A stretch of DNA of 60,413 nucleotides from Moraxella bovoculi 237 (GCF_000696305.2 NZ_AOMT01000031.1:1-60413); one strand, 5' to 3'; positions 37,842 through 46,993 are shown, counted from the first letter of the stretch. Notes: generated from the sequence alone by a model not told the origin. Translations and numbers: made by a program.

Positions 37842-38501
37842 TTATTCTTGATCTTCTGCGTCAGCACCACTCTCTTTAGTTGCTTCTTCTGCGTCAGCTT
37901 CTTCAGTTGACTCTTTAACTTCTTCAACGGTTGGTGCTTGCATGCTGACAATCGCATTTTCCAGTTCGCTGTCGTCTTGCAATACCAAGCTTAGACCTTG
38001 AGGTAGTGTCACATCGCCCAAGCGGATGTTATCACCCACTTCTAGTTTGGCAACATCAATCTCGATGAATTCAGGCAAATTGCGTGGTAAGCAAGTCACT
38101 TGAATGTCATTGACAAGCTGAGTAAGAACACCGCCAGTTTTCTTGCCAGCTGATTCTTCTTCATTGATGACACGCACAGGCACGCTAAAGTTCATTTCTT
38201 GACCACGAACGATGCGTTGGAAATCGGCGTGTAGTGGGAAGCCTTTTGATGGGTGGCGTTGTAGTGCTTTGATGATGACTTCTTGTTTTGTACCATCTAG
38301 CTCAATGTCGATGATGCTAGAAAAAAACGCATCTTCTGAAATGGCTTTAACCAACTCGTTGGTCTTGACACAGATAGAAACTGCTTCACCTTCACCGCCA
38401 TAGATGATGGCAGGGATTAGGTTTTCTTTACGCAGGCGGCGGCTCGCACCTTTGCCCTGCTCTTCTGCAGAACGTGCTACAGCATTTAGAGTATAGCTCA
38501 T
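37842..38501 (-). CDS. rplY: 50S ribosomal protein L25, long (Ctc) form
   Basis: Ribosomal protein that binds 5S rRNA. The 219 residues comprise an N-terminal L25 domain (about 1-95, with GKGASRRLRKENLIPAIIYG and LHADFQRI), a C-terminal TL5/Ctc beta domain (about 100-190) and an acidic tail rich in Glu/Ala. E. coli L25 has only the first domain (94 residues). AAGGA precedes the ATG. Normally prs lies directly upstream; here putP intervenes. Confidence 0.95.
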   Translation of the reverse strand: MSYTLNAVARSAEEQGKGASRRLRKENLIPAIIYGGEGEAVSICVKTNELVKAISEDAFFSSIIDIELDGTKQEVIIKALQRHPSKGFPLHADFQRIVRGQEMNFSVPVRVINEEESAGKKTGGVLTQLVNDIQVTCLPRNLPEFIEIDVAKLEVGDNIRLGDVTLPQGLSLVLQDDSELENAIVSMQAPTVEEVKESTEEADAEEATKESGADAEDQE

Positions 38502-38592
38502 GATGATTCCTTAAAGTGGAAAGTAAAAATAAATCCAGACTTGCGACCAGTCTATCATTTCCTATTGCTTAGCATTAGAAAATTAGCGGATA

Positions 38593-38621
38593 ATTATACT
38601 AAAAATTCACCAAAGTAGCAA
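38593..38621 (-). promoter_or_regulatory. rplY promoter
   Basis: On the minus strand TTGCTA (38616-38621), a 17-base spacer and TATAAT (38593-38598), about 90 bases before the rplY start. Confidence 0.65.
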
Positions 38622-38705
38622 AGGATTTTGGTGTGTTTAAGTCAATAGGTGCTTAAAAATTGTTCAAATACACAAAATTTTGCATATTTTAGGCTTATTT
38701 TTTTA

Positions 38706-38730
38706 TTAATTGAGATGAGTTCTCAATTAA
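38706..38730. repeat. 25-base perfect palindrome upstream of putP
   Basis: TTAATTGAGA and TCTCAATTAA are exact reverse complements around the five-base centre TGAGT. No T-run follows on the plus strand beyond short AT sequence, and it lies about 28 bases upstream of the TATAAT, so an operator is more likely than a terminator. Confidence 0.65.
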
Positions 38731-38757
38731 TACTATAACTTTAGTAGCATTTTGTTA

Positions 38758-38785
38758 TATAATAGACACGTTTGTTACAAAACGT
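38758..38785 (+). promoter_or_regulatory. putP -10 box and start-site palindrome
   Basis: TATAAT at 38758-38763 is followed by the inverted repeat ACGTTT (38768-38773) / AAACGT (38780-38785), which would overlap the transcription start. The -35 region is poor, which fits an activated promoter. Confidence 0.5.
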
Positions 38786-38868
38786 TATGCCATCATTGGA
38801 TTATTTAATAAATCATTGGAATGATTTAAGATGGCACTGATAATTTTTATTTTTTGAAGGAGAGTCCC

Positions 38869-40365
38869 ATGAGTTCTGTGGCGACTGGTGTATGGATTTC
38901 TTTGGCGATTTATTTTATGTTGATGATTGCCATCGGGGTGTACGCCTATTTTAAACAACAAAACAACGTCGAGGGCTACATGCTTGGCGGTCGTCAATTA
39001 AGCCCTGCGGTAGCAGCATTGTCAGCAGGCGCATCTGACATGTCAGGTTGGCTGATCTTGGGTCTGCCTGGTTATATGTATGCTTCGGGCATTGTAAGTC
39101 TGTGGATCGCTGTCGGTCTGACACTGGGTGCGTTCGTGAACTATTTACTGGTGGCGCCGCGTCTGCGTGTATTTACTGAGATTGCAGATAATGCATTGAC
39201 TCTGCCTGACTATTTCTCAAACCGCTTTAATGACACGTCTCATCTGCTGCGCATCATGTCAGCAGTGGTAATCATTGTGTTCTTTACCGTCTATACTGCA
39301 GCAAGTCTGGTCGGCGGTGGTAAGTTGTTTGAAAGCTCGCTGGGGGTGTCATACGATCTGGGCATCTGGCTAACAGCAGGTGTGGTTGTGGCTTATACGC
39401 TGTTCGGTGGCTTCTTGGCGGTGTCTTTGACCGACTTCGTGCAAGGTGTGATCATGCTGGTTGCGATGCTGCTTGTGCCGATCGTAGCATTTAGTGATAT
39501 TGGCGGTCTGTCAGCAGGCATCGAAGTGGCACGCTCTGTGAATCCAGAGCTATTTAATATCATGAGTGGCGTGACTGTCATGGGTGCGATTTCGCTGGCG
39601 GCATGGGGTCTAGGTTACTTCGGTCAGCCGCACATCATCGTGCGCTTCATGGCAATCCGCTCGGTAAAAGACGTACCAACTGCTCGTAATATCGGCATGA
39701 GCTGGATGATAGTCAGCTTGATCGGCGCCTTGATGGTTGGTCTGTCTGGCGTTGCTTACATTCATAATCACAACATGGAGCTGGCTGATCCAGAGACGAT
39801 TTTCTTGGTGTTCTCACAGCTACTATTCCATCCTTTGATCTCAGGTTTCTTGCTTGCGGCGATTTTGGCGGCGATCATGAGTACCATCTCAAGTCAGCTA
39901 TTGGTAGCATCAAGTTCATTGACGCGTGACATCTATAAGCTGTTCTTGGATAAAGATGCATCAGAAGCTCGTCAAGTTCTGGTGGGTCGTATCTGTGTTG
40001 TGGCGGTTGCGCTACTTGCCATCTTCATCGCAGGCAACAAAGACAGCTCTGTACTAAAACTGGTCTCGCACGCGTGGGCAGGTTTCGGTGCTGCATTTGG
40101 TCCGTTGGTACTGCTTAGCCTAATGTGGAAGCGCATGAACCGTAACGGTGCTTTGGCGGGTATGATCGTTGGTGCGTTAACGGTCATCGTATGGGTATAT
40201 GGTGGCTTTGAGATCAATGGTCAGCCTGCTAATGATGCGATCTACTCGATCATGCCGGGCTTCCTATTAAGTGCGATTACAACTGTCGTGGTGAGTCTGA
40301 TGACCGCACCACCAAAAGGCTTTATTGTAGAGCGCTTTGAAAAGATGGAACAAGGTTTAAAATAA
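38869..40365 (+). CDS. putP: Sodium/proline symporter
   Basis: Inner-membrane SSS-family transporter that imports proline with Na+. The 498-residue protein has about 13 helices, the Na+-site segment SAGASDMSGWLILGLPGYMY, and AAWGLGYFGQPHIIVRFMAI, typical of PutP. GAAGGAG precedes the ATG at 38869, ruling out the in-frame TTG at 38854. The gene interrupts the conserved prs-rplY order and runs opposite to both. Confidence 0.95.
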   Translation: MSSVATGVWISLAIYFMLMIAIGVYAYFKQQNNVEGYMLGGRQLSPAVAALSAGASDMSGWLILGLPGYMYASGIVSLWIAVGLTLGAFVNYLLVAPRLRVFTEIADNALTLPDYFSNRFNDTSHLLRIMSAVVIIVFFTVYTAASLVGGGKLFESSLGVSYDLGIWLTAGVVVAYTLFGGFLAVSLTDFVQGVIMLVAMLLVPIVAFSDIGGLSAGIEVARSVNPELFNIMSGVTVMGAISLAAWGLGYFGQPHIIVRFMAIRSVKDVPTARNIGMSWMIVSLIGALMVGLSGVAYIHNHNMELADPETIFLVFSQLLFHPLISGFLLAAILAAIMSTISSQLLVASSSLTRDIYKLFLDKDASEARQVLVGRICVVAVALLAIFIAGNKDSSVLKLVSHAWAGFGAAFGPLVLLSLMWKRMNRNGALAGMIVGALTVIVWVYGGFEINGQPANDAIYSIMPGFLLSAITTVVVSLMTAPPKGFIVERFEKMEQGLK

Positions 40366-40379
40366 AACCTGCTACCGTC

Positions 40380-40410
40380 AAAAAACACCGTCAATAGGCG
40401 GTGTTTTTTT
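40380..40410. terminator. putP terminator
   Basis: Arms AAAAAACACCG and CGGTGTTTTTTT with an eight-base loop, 15 bases after the putP stop. Confidence 0.85.
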
Positions 40411-40436
40411 ATTGCTGTGCATTAAGCGCACATAAT

Positions 40437-40459
40437 AAAGCCCACCATAGGCGGGCTTT
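40437..40459 (-). terminator. prs terminator
   Basis: Arms AAAGCCC and GGGCTTT with a nine-base loop, just past the prs stop on the minus strand; the A-rich side gives Ts in that direction. Confidence 0.6.
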
Positions 40460-40479
40460 AATGGTCAAACGTTATCTAA

Positions 40480-41433
40480 TCATACATCGTAGTCGAACAG
40501 GGCGCTGATAGATTCTTCGTTATTGATACGACGCAGACTTTCTGCCAGTAGCGAAGCAATGCTTACTTGGCGAATTTTTGGGCAAGTCTTGGCATTTTCT
40601 GACAATGGAATGGTGTCAGTCACCACGATCTCATCTAGGGCAGAATTGCTGATGTTGTCGATTGCCTTGCCTGATAGGACAGGGTGGGTGATGTAGCCCA
40701 CCACGCGACGTGCGCCGTTGTCTTTTAGGGCTTGAGCGGCTTTGCACAGCGTGCCTGCAGTATCCACGATGTCATCAATGATGACACAATCACGACCATC
40801 GACATCGCCGATGATGTGCATCACTTGAGATTCGTTCGCACGAGCGCGACGCTTGTCGATGATGGCAAGGTCGGCATCGCCAAGTAGCTTTGCCATTGCG
40901 CGTGCACGCACCACGCCACCTACGTCAGGTGAGACGACCATTAGGTTGTCGTAGTTTTGTTGTTTTAGGTCGCTTAGTAGAACAGGGGTGCCGTATAGGT
41001 TATCGACAGGTACGTCGAAGAAGCCTTGGATTTGGTCGGCGTGCAGATCCACGACCATCACGCGGTCGATGCCTGAGATTGATAGCATGTCTGCCACGAC
41101 TTTGGCAGAGATTGGCACACGAGCTGAACGTGGGCGACGGTCTTGGCGAGCATAGCCAAAATATGGAATCACTGCTGTGATACGACCTGCACTAGAGCGA
41201 CGAAGCGCATCAGCAAGCAGTACCACTTCCATCAAGTTATCATTGGTCGGTACGCAAGTAGGCTGTAGGATGAATACGTCCTTGCCGCGCACATTTTCTT
41301 TGATTTCAATGGCGATTTCCCCATCAGAAAAGCGCGTGATGTCGGCTTTGCTTAGTGGGATATGTAGATGGTCGGCGACAGTCTGGGCAAGCTGTGGATT
41401 AGCACTACCTGAGAAGATGGCCATATATGACAT
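40480..41433 (-). CDS. prs: Ribose-phosphate pyrophosphokinase
   Basis: Makes PRPP from ribose 5-phosphate and ATP, feeding purine, pyrimidine, histidine, tryptophan and NAD synthesis. The 317-residue protein has [20 protein letters not shown], the flexible loop [16 protein letters not shown] and the PRPP-binding signature [26 protein letters not shown] precedes the first ATG at 41433. The gene follows two tRNA-Gln genes on the same strand, as in Pseudomonas, and supplies PRPP for HisG. Confidence 0.97.
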   Translation of the reverse strand: MSYMAIFSGSANPQLAQTVADHLHIPLSKADITRFSDGEIAIEIKENVRGKDVFILQPTCVPTNDNLMEVVLLADALRRSSAGRITAVIPYFGYARQDRRPRSARVPISAKVVADMLSISGIDRVMVVDLHADQIQGFFDVPVDNLYGTPVLLSDLKQQNYDNLMVVSPDVGGVVRARAMAKLLGDADLAIIDKRRARANESQVMHIIGDVDGRDCVIIDDIVDTAGTLCKAAQALKDNGARRVVGYITHPVLSGKAIDNISNSALDEIVVTDTIPLSENAKTCPKIRQVSIASLLAESLRRINNEESISALFDYDV

Positions 41434-41558
41434 ATGTGGTTCCTATAAAATGGCTAAAAGAATAGAACGCGCATATTTTAGCATTTTTTGCGGAAATTTT
41501 GCAGGTTTTTGGCGATTTTTCTTGTAACTGCTTTGGAGGTTCGGACGGAATTATATAA

Positions 41559-41587
41559 CAAAAAAGCCAATTCCGAAGAACTGGCTT
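41559..41587 (-). terminator. tRNA-Gln terminator with UUCG loop
   Basis: On the minus strand the ten-base stem AAGCCAGTTC/GAATTGGCTT (one G-T) closes a UUCG tetraloop with a C-G pair, followed by TTTT. It separates the tRNA-Gln pair from prs. Confidence 0.8.
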
Positions 41588-41617
41588 GATTGCTCATGTT
41601 AGCAAGCTAACTGAATA

Positions 41618-41693
41618 TGGCAGAGGTAGCTGGACTCGAACCAACGAATGTCAGGATCAAAACCTGATGCCTTACCAACTTGGCGATACCCCT
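41618..41693 (-). tRNA. tRNA-Gln(TTG), copy 2
   Basis: A 76-base cloverleaf with anticodon TTG in the stem TCAGG/CCTGA, acceptor AGGGGTA/TACCTCT and encoded CCA. It is nearly identical to the upstream copy; the visible differences are in the acceptor stem. Confidence 0.95.
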
Positions 41694-41720
41694 AGAAAGT
41701 TTTTAAAAAACTTTAAAAAA

Positions 41721-41796
41721 TGGCAGAGGCGGCTGGACTCGAACCAACGAATGTCAGGATCAAAACCTGATGCCTTACCAACTTGGCGACGCCCCT
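41721..41796 (-). tRNA. tRNA-Gln(TTG), copy 1
   Basis: A 76-base cloverleaf with anticodon TTG, acceptor AGGGGCG/CGCCTCT and encoded CCA, 27 bases upstream of copy 2. Both are driven by the promoter at 41810-41837. Confidence 0.95.
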
Positions 41797-41809
41797 ATAT
41801 AGGCGGATA

Positions 41810-41837
41810 ATTATACCGAATTTTTTGGAAGATGCAA
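41810..41837 (-). promoter_or_regulatory. Promoter of the tandem tRNA-Gln genes
   Basis: On the minus strand TTGCAT (41832-41837), a 16-base spacer and a perfect TATAAT (41810-41815). Confidence 0.75.
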
Positions 41838-41890
41838 GCGTTTTTTATAAAAAATTTAAAAATTTTCAATCTTTTAAAAAACACCCGCAG

Positions 41891-42760
41891 TCAGCCCTTT
41901 GTGCCATATAGACTATGGCAAATAATGGCACGACAAGGTGCGCCCTGTTGCCATCTGGTGGCGTGATCCAAATCTTCTGCGCTGAGTGGTAAAAAAACAG
42001 CACTGCCCGTGCCTGTCATGCGCGGCGTTGATTGGCTGGGTAGACTGTGTAGATAATCTAGCGCGTCTTTGACAGATGGGCTATCTTCGGCAGCGATGAC
42101 TTCAAAGCAATTATGAAAAGGTGCGATTAATGATCTTTCAAAACTTGCTTGTTTGGACTCAAGCCCATCCATCAAGGGTGAGTCTTTGCTAAGCTTAGCA
42201 TGCTTAAAAAAATGCGCGGTGGCAAGGTGCGCATCAGGCATGAGCAAAAGATAAGCCCGTGATGGCAGGGTGATGGACGATAATATCTCGCCAATGCCTG
42301 TGGCGATGGCATCCGAGCGATGTGCATGCGCAAAAATAAAAAATGGCACGTCTGCGCCTAGGCTGGCACCGACATCAATCAGTTCTTTGGTGGATAGGCC
42401 CAGCTGCCAAAGTTCATTTAAAGCGATGAGTGTGGCGGCGCAGTTCGATGAGCCACCGCCGAGCCCTGCGCCTGTGGGGATGTGTTTATCTAGGGTGATT
42501 GTTATGGGTGTTGTGCGCTCAGGATGTAGCTTGGCGAGGGCATGAGCTGCCTTAACGATGAGGTTGTCATCAAGACTTGAGGTTAGGTGATCAGCGCCTA
42601 AGAGCGTAACCAGCTGATCGCCATCTGTGGGTTTAATCTCAAGATAATCGCCAAAATCAAGCGCGCGAAACACACTTTGTAAGTCATGATAACCATCTGT
42701 GCGCACGCCTGTGATGTGCAAGAAAAGATTAATTTTAGCAGGTGAAAAAATGCGCATCAT
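41891..42760 (-). CDS. ispE: 4-diphosphocytidyl-2-C-methyl-D-erythritol kinase
   Basis: GHMP-family kinase of the MEP isoprenoid pathway, phosphorylating CDP-ME. The 289-residue protein opens with FSPAKINLFLHITGVRTDGYH. It has the ATP-binding loop PTGAGLGGGSSNCAATL and the C-terminal RMTGTGSAVFLPL segment. It overlaps lolB by four bases (ATGA), so translation is probably coupled. Order TPR-lolB-ispE-tRNA-Gln-prs is conserved with Pseudomonas. Confidence 0.96.
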   Translation of the reverse strand: MMRIFSPAKINLFLHITGVRTDGYHDLQSVFRALDFGDYLEIKPTDGDQLVTLLGADHLTSSLDDNLIVKAAHALAKLHPERTTPITITLDKHIPTGAGLGGGSSNCAATLIALNELWQLGLSTKELIDVGASLGADVPFFIFAHAHRSDAIATGIGEILSSITLPSRAYLLLMPDAHLATAHFFKHAKLSKDSPLMDGLESKQASFERSLIAPFHNCFEVIAAEDSPSVKDALDYLHSLPSQSTPRMTGTGSAVFLPLSAEDLDHATRWQQGAPCRAIICHSLYGTKG

Positions 42761-43320
42761 TGCATATGAGCCATCGCCATCACCACGCGATGACCATCGG
42801 TGTGAGTGATGCGTAGACGGTTTGGCGTGCTGCCTTTATATTCAAAATTCGCTGTCCAGTCGCCATTGGTCGCGCTAAGCAGACGTCCTGCACCATCGCG
42901 GCTGTGATCACTGTCGCTAGGAGCAGCGCGCCCAACGATCCAATAAGGCAGCTGACTGATCGGCGCTTGCCAACCTGTGGCGCGCAGCAGCAGCTCTTCT
43001 GGGGTTGATGCACTGATCTCGCCTGTGCGTTCACTGGTCAGCGTGGCAGTTCTGCCATCAAAACTGATCGATGTAGCACCAATACCAAGCGCGCCTGTCA
43101 GGTCAATGGCGAAACGTTCAGCATCCTGCGCCCAAGCATAAAATGCGGTACCGGATTGATTACCTTCAGTAGATACGCTAGTGATGCCAATCTTACCGCT
43201 AATGCTAAATTTAATCGGTGCACTGACGGTCTGAGTCGGTGTAGGTTGTGTCTTTGGCAGTGTTTGACAGCCGGCTAATGCAGCAACTGCAGCGGCGGCA
43301 AGAAGAATTTTGGTATTCAT
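42757..43320 (-). CDS. lolB: Outer-membrane lipoprotein LolB
   Basis: Receives lipoproteins from the periplasmic carrier LolA and inserts them into the outer membrane. The start at 43320 gives MNTKILLAAAAVAALAGC, a signal peptide with lipobox LAGC (Cys18). The upstream in-frame ATG at 43374 would bury it behind a non-signal tail. The mature part has the LolB features AFYAWAQDAERFAIDLTGALG and YWIVGRAAPSD. About 187 residues, slightly short but complete. Identity to E. coli LolB is low; position supports the call. Confidence 0.88.
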   Translation of the reverse strand: MNTKILLAAAAVAALAGCQTLPKTQPTPTQTVSAPIKFSISGKIGITSVSTEGNQSGTAFYAWAQDAERFAIDLTGALGIGATSISFDGRTATLTSERTGEISASTPEELLLRATGWQAPISQLPYWIVGRAAPSDSDHSRDGAGRLLSATNGDWTANFEYKGSTPNRLRITHTDGHRVVMAMAHMQ

Positions 43321-43336
43321 GGCAATCCTTGTGGGG

Positions 43337-45241
43337 TTAATAGCTTTGAGTGTCGGTACTGGTTGGCGCTTCACTGTCTTGATTCAAATCATACTTGTTC
43401 TGAAGCTCTGTGAGTAGTCGCTGTACTGTGTCATCATCACCTAAGCCTTGATAAGCGCGAAGCAGTAAGATGCCCGCATCTAAGTCAAGTGAGACTTCAT
43501 AGGGTGCTTGTAGTAAGTTGATGATGGTTTTGTAATCCCCTTTGACAAGTGCGTTCTCGCTTAGTACGATCAACGCCTCTAGCTGTAGATCCTTGTCATA
43601 CAGTGGGTCATCAGCGCGAATAGTACTGATGCTCTGCGCGGTGGCCAGCGCCTGCTCATCATTAGGGTTCTGTATGAGTGCTAACTTTGCTGAGGCGAGC
43701 TGATAATTTGGGTTATGCTCATCTAGGCTTAGCAGATGATTGATGATGAGGCGTTTCTCGGTATCATCCAGATCATTTTCTAACAACTGATAACTGGTAA
43801 ACAGCAGCCTGTCATCGTCAGGGTATTGACGATTGGCGGTCATAAGTATGTCTCTGGCGGACTGAATATCGCCTTGGCGCAGGTGAATTTCGGCTTGCAG
43901 AATATAACTGTCGGCAGCATAGATTTCGTATTCGTCGCGCAGGCGCACCAAGGTGGACATCGCGGCTGAGACATTATTATCAAGCAGGTAGAATCCTACG
44001 ACCTTGGTGCGTGCGTCCAGCACAAAGTCGTCATTTTTTACACGTTCATAATGGTATCTGGCGCGCGCCAAATCGCCCAATCTCTCATTAGCAATGCCTA
44101 GATAATAATGCGCCTGACTGGCAAAGTCAGTATTTTTGGTGAGCGGGGTTAATAATTCTACCGCCTTTTGATATTCGCCAATATCAATCCCAACCAAGCC
44201 CGACAATAGTATCACGTCGGGGTCTTGGGTGTTTTTGTGCGCAGTCAATAGAAGTTGCCATGCGTCTTTTAGGTTACCCATATTGATTAAATGGCGAATT
44301 TCATAGAGATATAAGGAAGTCTCTTTGGGTAGTAGGCGGCGCTTGGCGTGTAAGAATTTCCACAGCTCATCCATGCGATTCGCGGCGCTTAGAATGTCTA
44401 GCTTTAGGTTGATGAATGCAAGATTCTTGGGTTCGGCTTTTAGCGCATCGTTGATGTACAGTAGTGATGCATCATATTCATCTAAGCGCATGAGCAGACC
44501 TGCGCGCAGTACCGCAACCGATGCATTGATGCTGTCGATGTTCTGTAGTGCGTAGAATAATTCGCGCTGATCGGCAGGATTGTTCGGGAAAATACTGCCA
44601 AAAATCAGTGACAGATCGGCCTTGGAATCATATTCCAATATCATCGCGAGCATCTGCACCGCTTGATTGTAGTCGCGCGCTTTTAATGCCAGATGTGTGA
44701 CGTAGAACCATGCAGGGGTGTGATCTGGGTTTTTGGCTTGCCATGCGGTAGCAAAAGCAAGTGACTCAGCAGGCGTGTCGTATTCGATAGATAGGCTAAG
44801 CGCACGTTCAAAGACAGCCGTCGCATTCTCCTTAAAAGATTCTGCCTTATAGATGGCAAGTGCCGTCTCGACATCACCACGATCAGCTGAGAATTCAGCG
44901 GATAACAGCGCATATAAATCAGGCGCACCAAGCATCGGCTCGCTGTCGTCAGCCAGTAGTGTGTCATCAAATAGAACGCTGGGCAGATCGGCAGCATTTG
45001 GCTCGTAATACTCATCATTGCCATCGTCAGCAAGCTGTACTGGCTCGTCATCTTCGGCGATATCAGAGTGAGTGTCTTGGGTGGTTGAGTGTTTATTGTT
45101 TTCTTCGCTTTTATAGAAAGGGAGTATTATCTTTAATAATGGGTCAAATACGCCTGCCTGCGCAGAATGCATGTGCGACATCAATAGGGTAAAGCATAGA
45201 AATAACGCCAGTCGTTTTTTGTTGGTTTTTTTGGCGTGCAT
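43337..45241 (-). CDS. Periplasmic/outer-membrane tetratricopeptide-repeat protein
   Basis: About 634 residues from the preferred ATG at 45241, which starts a basic region and hydrophobic signal peptide ending HSAQA; an in-frame ATG at 45310 would add 23 residues. After an acidic linker (EDDEPVQLADDGNDEYYEP) the protein is helical TPR/Sel1-like repeats to the end, seen in segments such as LKAEPKNLAFINLKLDIL and AHYYLGIANERLGDLARARYHYE. It occupies the position of the Pseudomonas TPR gene between hemA and lolB. Role unknown; probably a scaffold in envelope assembly (inference). Confidence 0.85.
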   Translation of the reverse strand: MHAKKTNKKRLALFLCFTLLMSHMHSAQAGVFDPLLKIILPFYKSEENNKHSTTQDTHSDIAEDDEPVQLADDGNDEYYEPNAADLPSVLFDDTLLADDSEPMLGAPDLYALLSAEFSADRGDVETALAIYKAESFKENATAVFERALSLSIEYDTPAESLAFATAWQAKNPDHTPAWFYVTHLALKARDYNQAVQMLAMILEYDSKADLSLIFGSIFPNNPADQRELFYALQNIDSINASVAVLRAGLLMRLDEYDASLLYINDALKAEPKNLAFINLKLDILSAANRMDELWKFLHAKRRLLPKETSLYLYEIRHLINMGNLKDAWQLLLTAHKNTQDPDVILLSGLVGIDIGEYQKAVELLTPLTKNTDFASQAHYYLGIANERLGDLARARYHYERVKNDDFVLDARTKVVGFYLLDNNVSAAMSTLVRLRDEYEIYAADSYILQAEIHLRQGDIQSARDILMTANRQYPDDDRLLFTSYQLLENDLDDTEKRLIINHLLSLDEHNPNYQLASAKLALIQNPNDEQALATAQSISTIRADDPLYDKDLQLEALIVLSENALVKGDYKTIINLLQAPYEVSLDLDAGILLLRAYQGLGDDDTVQRLLTELQNKYDLNQDSEAPTSTDTQSY

Positions 45242-45550
45242 GACACCTAAAGAGGACGCAGGGCGACTCTTTTTGGTGGGGTGTTTGCAAGTCCAAAATA
45301 AAAGGTTCATAAACAGCGTTTTTCACCCCGATGGGCAACAAAAATAATGAATAACTGACTTATTATAAAAGGATTTTTAATAAGTTCAAGCCCTTAGGTG
45401 TTATTGCGTTGTTTTTTCGCTAAGTGGATGCTTTTGTTGGTAATCTTGTCACAAATTATCCAAAAGCTGTTATAATAGACAATTTATGATTAATTTTTGA
45501 TAATTTAAATCAATAACATTCATCAAAAATCCAGCTTTTTTAGAGTTGTA
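45242..45550. other. Divergent TPR-lolB-ispE / hemA control region
   Basis: About 310 bases, AT-rich, with no gene. The hemA promoter is at 45446-45476. No promoter for the TPR-lolB-ispE side is clear. Confidence 0.5.
45446..45476 (+). promoter_or_regulatory. Predicted hemA promoter
   Basis: TTGTCA (45446-45451), a 19-base spacer (long) and a perfect TATAAT (45471-45476), 75 bases before hemA. Confidence 0.55.
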
Positions 45551-46867
45551 ATGAAATTAGCCGTCGTCGGAGTCAATCACAAAACCGCGCCCGTCGAGCT
45601 TCGTGAGAAGTTATCGTTCGGGCAGGATTTGTCGTGCGCCATTGATGAGTTAAAGGCGATTACGGACGGCTCTGTCATCGTCTCAACCTGTAACCGCAGT
45701 GAGATATACGTCAAGCTGCCAGATGATGCCGTGTATGATGACGAGCTTGAGATTAGTGATGCAGCCCAGAGAGTTCGAGCTTGGCTTGCACAGTTTAAGG
45801 GTCTGAATCTTGACGACATTGCGCCATTTCTATACATCTATGAAGACAATCGTGCGCTGAATCACTGGTTACGTGTCGCGGCTGGGCTAGATTCGATGAT
45901 TCTGGGCGAACCACAGATTCTAGGGCAGATTCGCCAAGCGGTCGCTCAGTCGCGAGAATCTGGCGGCATGGGGCGCGGGTTTGATTGGCTGACTCAGCAG
46001 GTATTTGCTGCAGCGCGTGCGGTGCGCCGAGATACCAAAGTGGGTGCGCAGGCGGTGACGCTTGGCTTTGCCACTGCCAAGCTGGTTACGCAGATTTTTG
46101 ATGAGCCAAGCCGCTTAACCTTCATATTGGTGGCGGCAGGCGAGATGAATCGATTAGTTGCGCATAATGTCGCTGCGCTTGGCATGGGGCGCATCATCAT
46201 CGCCAACCGCAGTAAAGAGCGTGCTGAGAACTTAGCAGCAGAGCTGCATGAGATGGCAAAAGCGGCCAATCGCAGTGTGCAGATTGACCTTGTGCCACTG
46301 ACTGAATTGGGTGTGCACATCGCTGATGCAGACGTGATCAGTAGCTGTAGCGGTAGCATGGATGCGCTCATCACACATGGCATGGTAAAGGCGGCGCTAA
46401 AAGCCCGCCGACATCGTCCCATGCTAATGGTTGATTTGGCGGTGCCAAGAGACATTGAGCCGAGTGTAGGCTTGTTTGATGATGTTTATCTATATTCGGT
46501 GGACGACCTGCAACACGTCATCGCAGGCAATCTAGAAGAACGAAAACAAGCCGCCATCGAGGCTGAACTGATGGTCAGTCAGCTGGTGCTAGATATTGAG
46601 CATCAGATGCAGGTGCAGACCGCTCACACTCAGATTACCGCCTATCGACAAACCGCCGAAAACCATAAAGAGCGCTTACTAAATACCGCCTTAGCTCGCC
46701 TATCTGATGGCGATGATGCTGCCGAGGTCGTCAAAGAGCTTGCTCGCACGCTGACGCAGACACTGACCCACGCACCCTCTAAGCTAATCCGCCACACTGC
46801 CCAAAACAGCGAAGCTGATGTGCTTGAGATGGTGACGCACGCCCTAAATCACGCTTATCGCGACTAG
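45551..46867 (+). CDS. hemA: Glutamyl-tRNA reductase
   Basis: First step of C5-pathway haem synthesis: reduces glutamyl-tRNA to glutamate-1-semialdehyde with NADPH. The 438-residue protein has GVNHKTAPVELREKLSF at the N-terminus, the catalytic Cys47 in STCNRSEIYV and EPQILGQIRQA. The NADPH domain follows and then a C-terminal dimerisation helix. It is divergent from the TPR-lolB-ispE operon, as in many gammaproteobacteria, and shares its substrate tRNA with gltX of this window. Confidence 0.97.
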   Translation: MKLAVVGVNHKTAPVELREKLSFGQDLSCAIDELKAITDGSVIVSTCNRSEIYVKLPDDAVYDDELEISDAAQRVRAWLAQFKGLNLDDIAPFLYIYEDNRALNHWLRVAAGLDSMILGEPQILGQIRQAVAQSRESGGMGRGFDWLTQQVFAAARAVRRDTKVGAQAVTLGFATAKLVTQIFDEPSRLTFILVAAGEMNRLVAHNVAALGMGRIIIANRSKERAENLAAELHEMAKAANRSVQIDLVPLTELGVHIADADVISSCSGSMDALITHGMVKAALKARRHRPMLMVDLAVPRDIEPSVGLFDDVYLYSVDDLQHVIAGNLEERKQAAIEAELMVSQLVLDIEHQMQVQTAHTQITAYRQTAENHKERLLNTALARLSDGDDAAEVVKELARTLTQTLTHAPSKLIRHTAQNSEADVLEMVTHALNHAYRD

Positions 46868-46993
46868 CATCCTTTACTTTCTCCTCGATTCTGCCAATTA
46901 TCACGAAGCTCAAGCATTTAGTGTGCTTGGCAGTTGATTTTTGCGCCTAAGATTGGTACATTGATGCAAAAGTTTGGTGAAACCAAGGAGAAA

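Larger units (their letters stand above)
38502..38868. promoter_or_regulatory. Divergent rplY/putP control region
   Basis: About 370 bases without a gene. It holds the rplY promoter on the minus strand at 38593-38621 and, for putP, a TATAAT at 38758-38763 bracketed by two inverted repeats (38706-38730 and 38768-38785). The sequence between is AT-rich with no ORF. Confidence 0.6.

Noticed and set aside
41586-41810. 74-codon plus-strand ORF across the tRNA-Gln pair
   Set aside because: It is the antisense of two tRNA genes, and its repeated peptides (WTRTNE, LDSNQR) are the usual false translation of tRNA T and anticodon arms.
45485-45530. FNR-type box TTGAT...ATCAA before hemA
   Set aside because: The half-sites are seven bases apart instead of four, so the match is not convincing.
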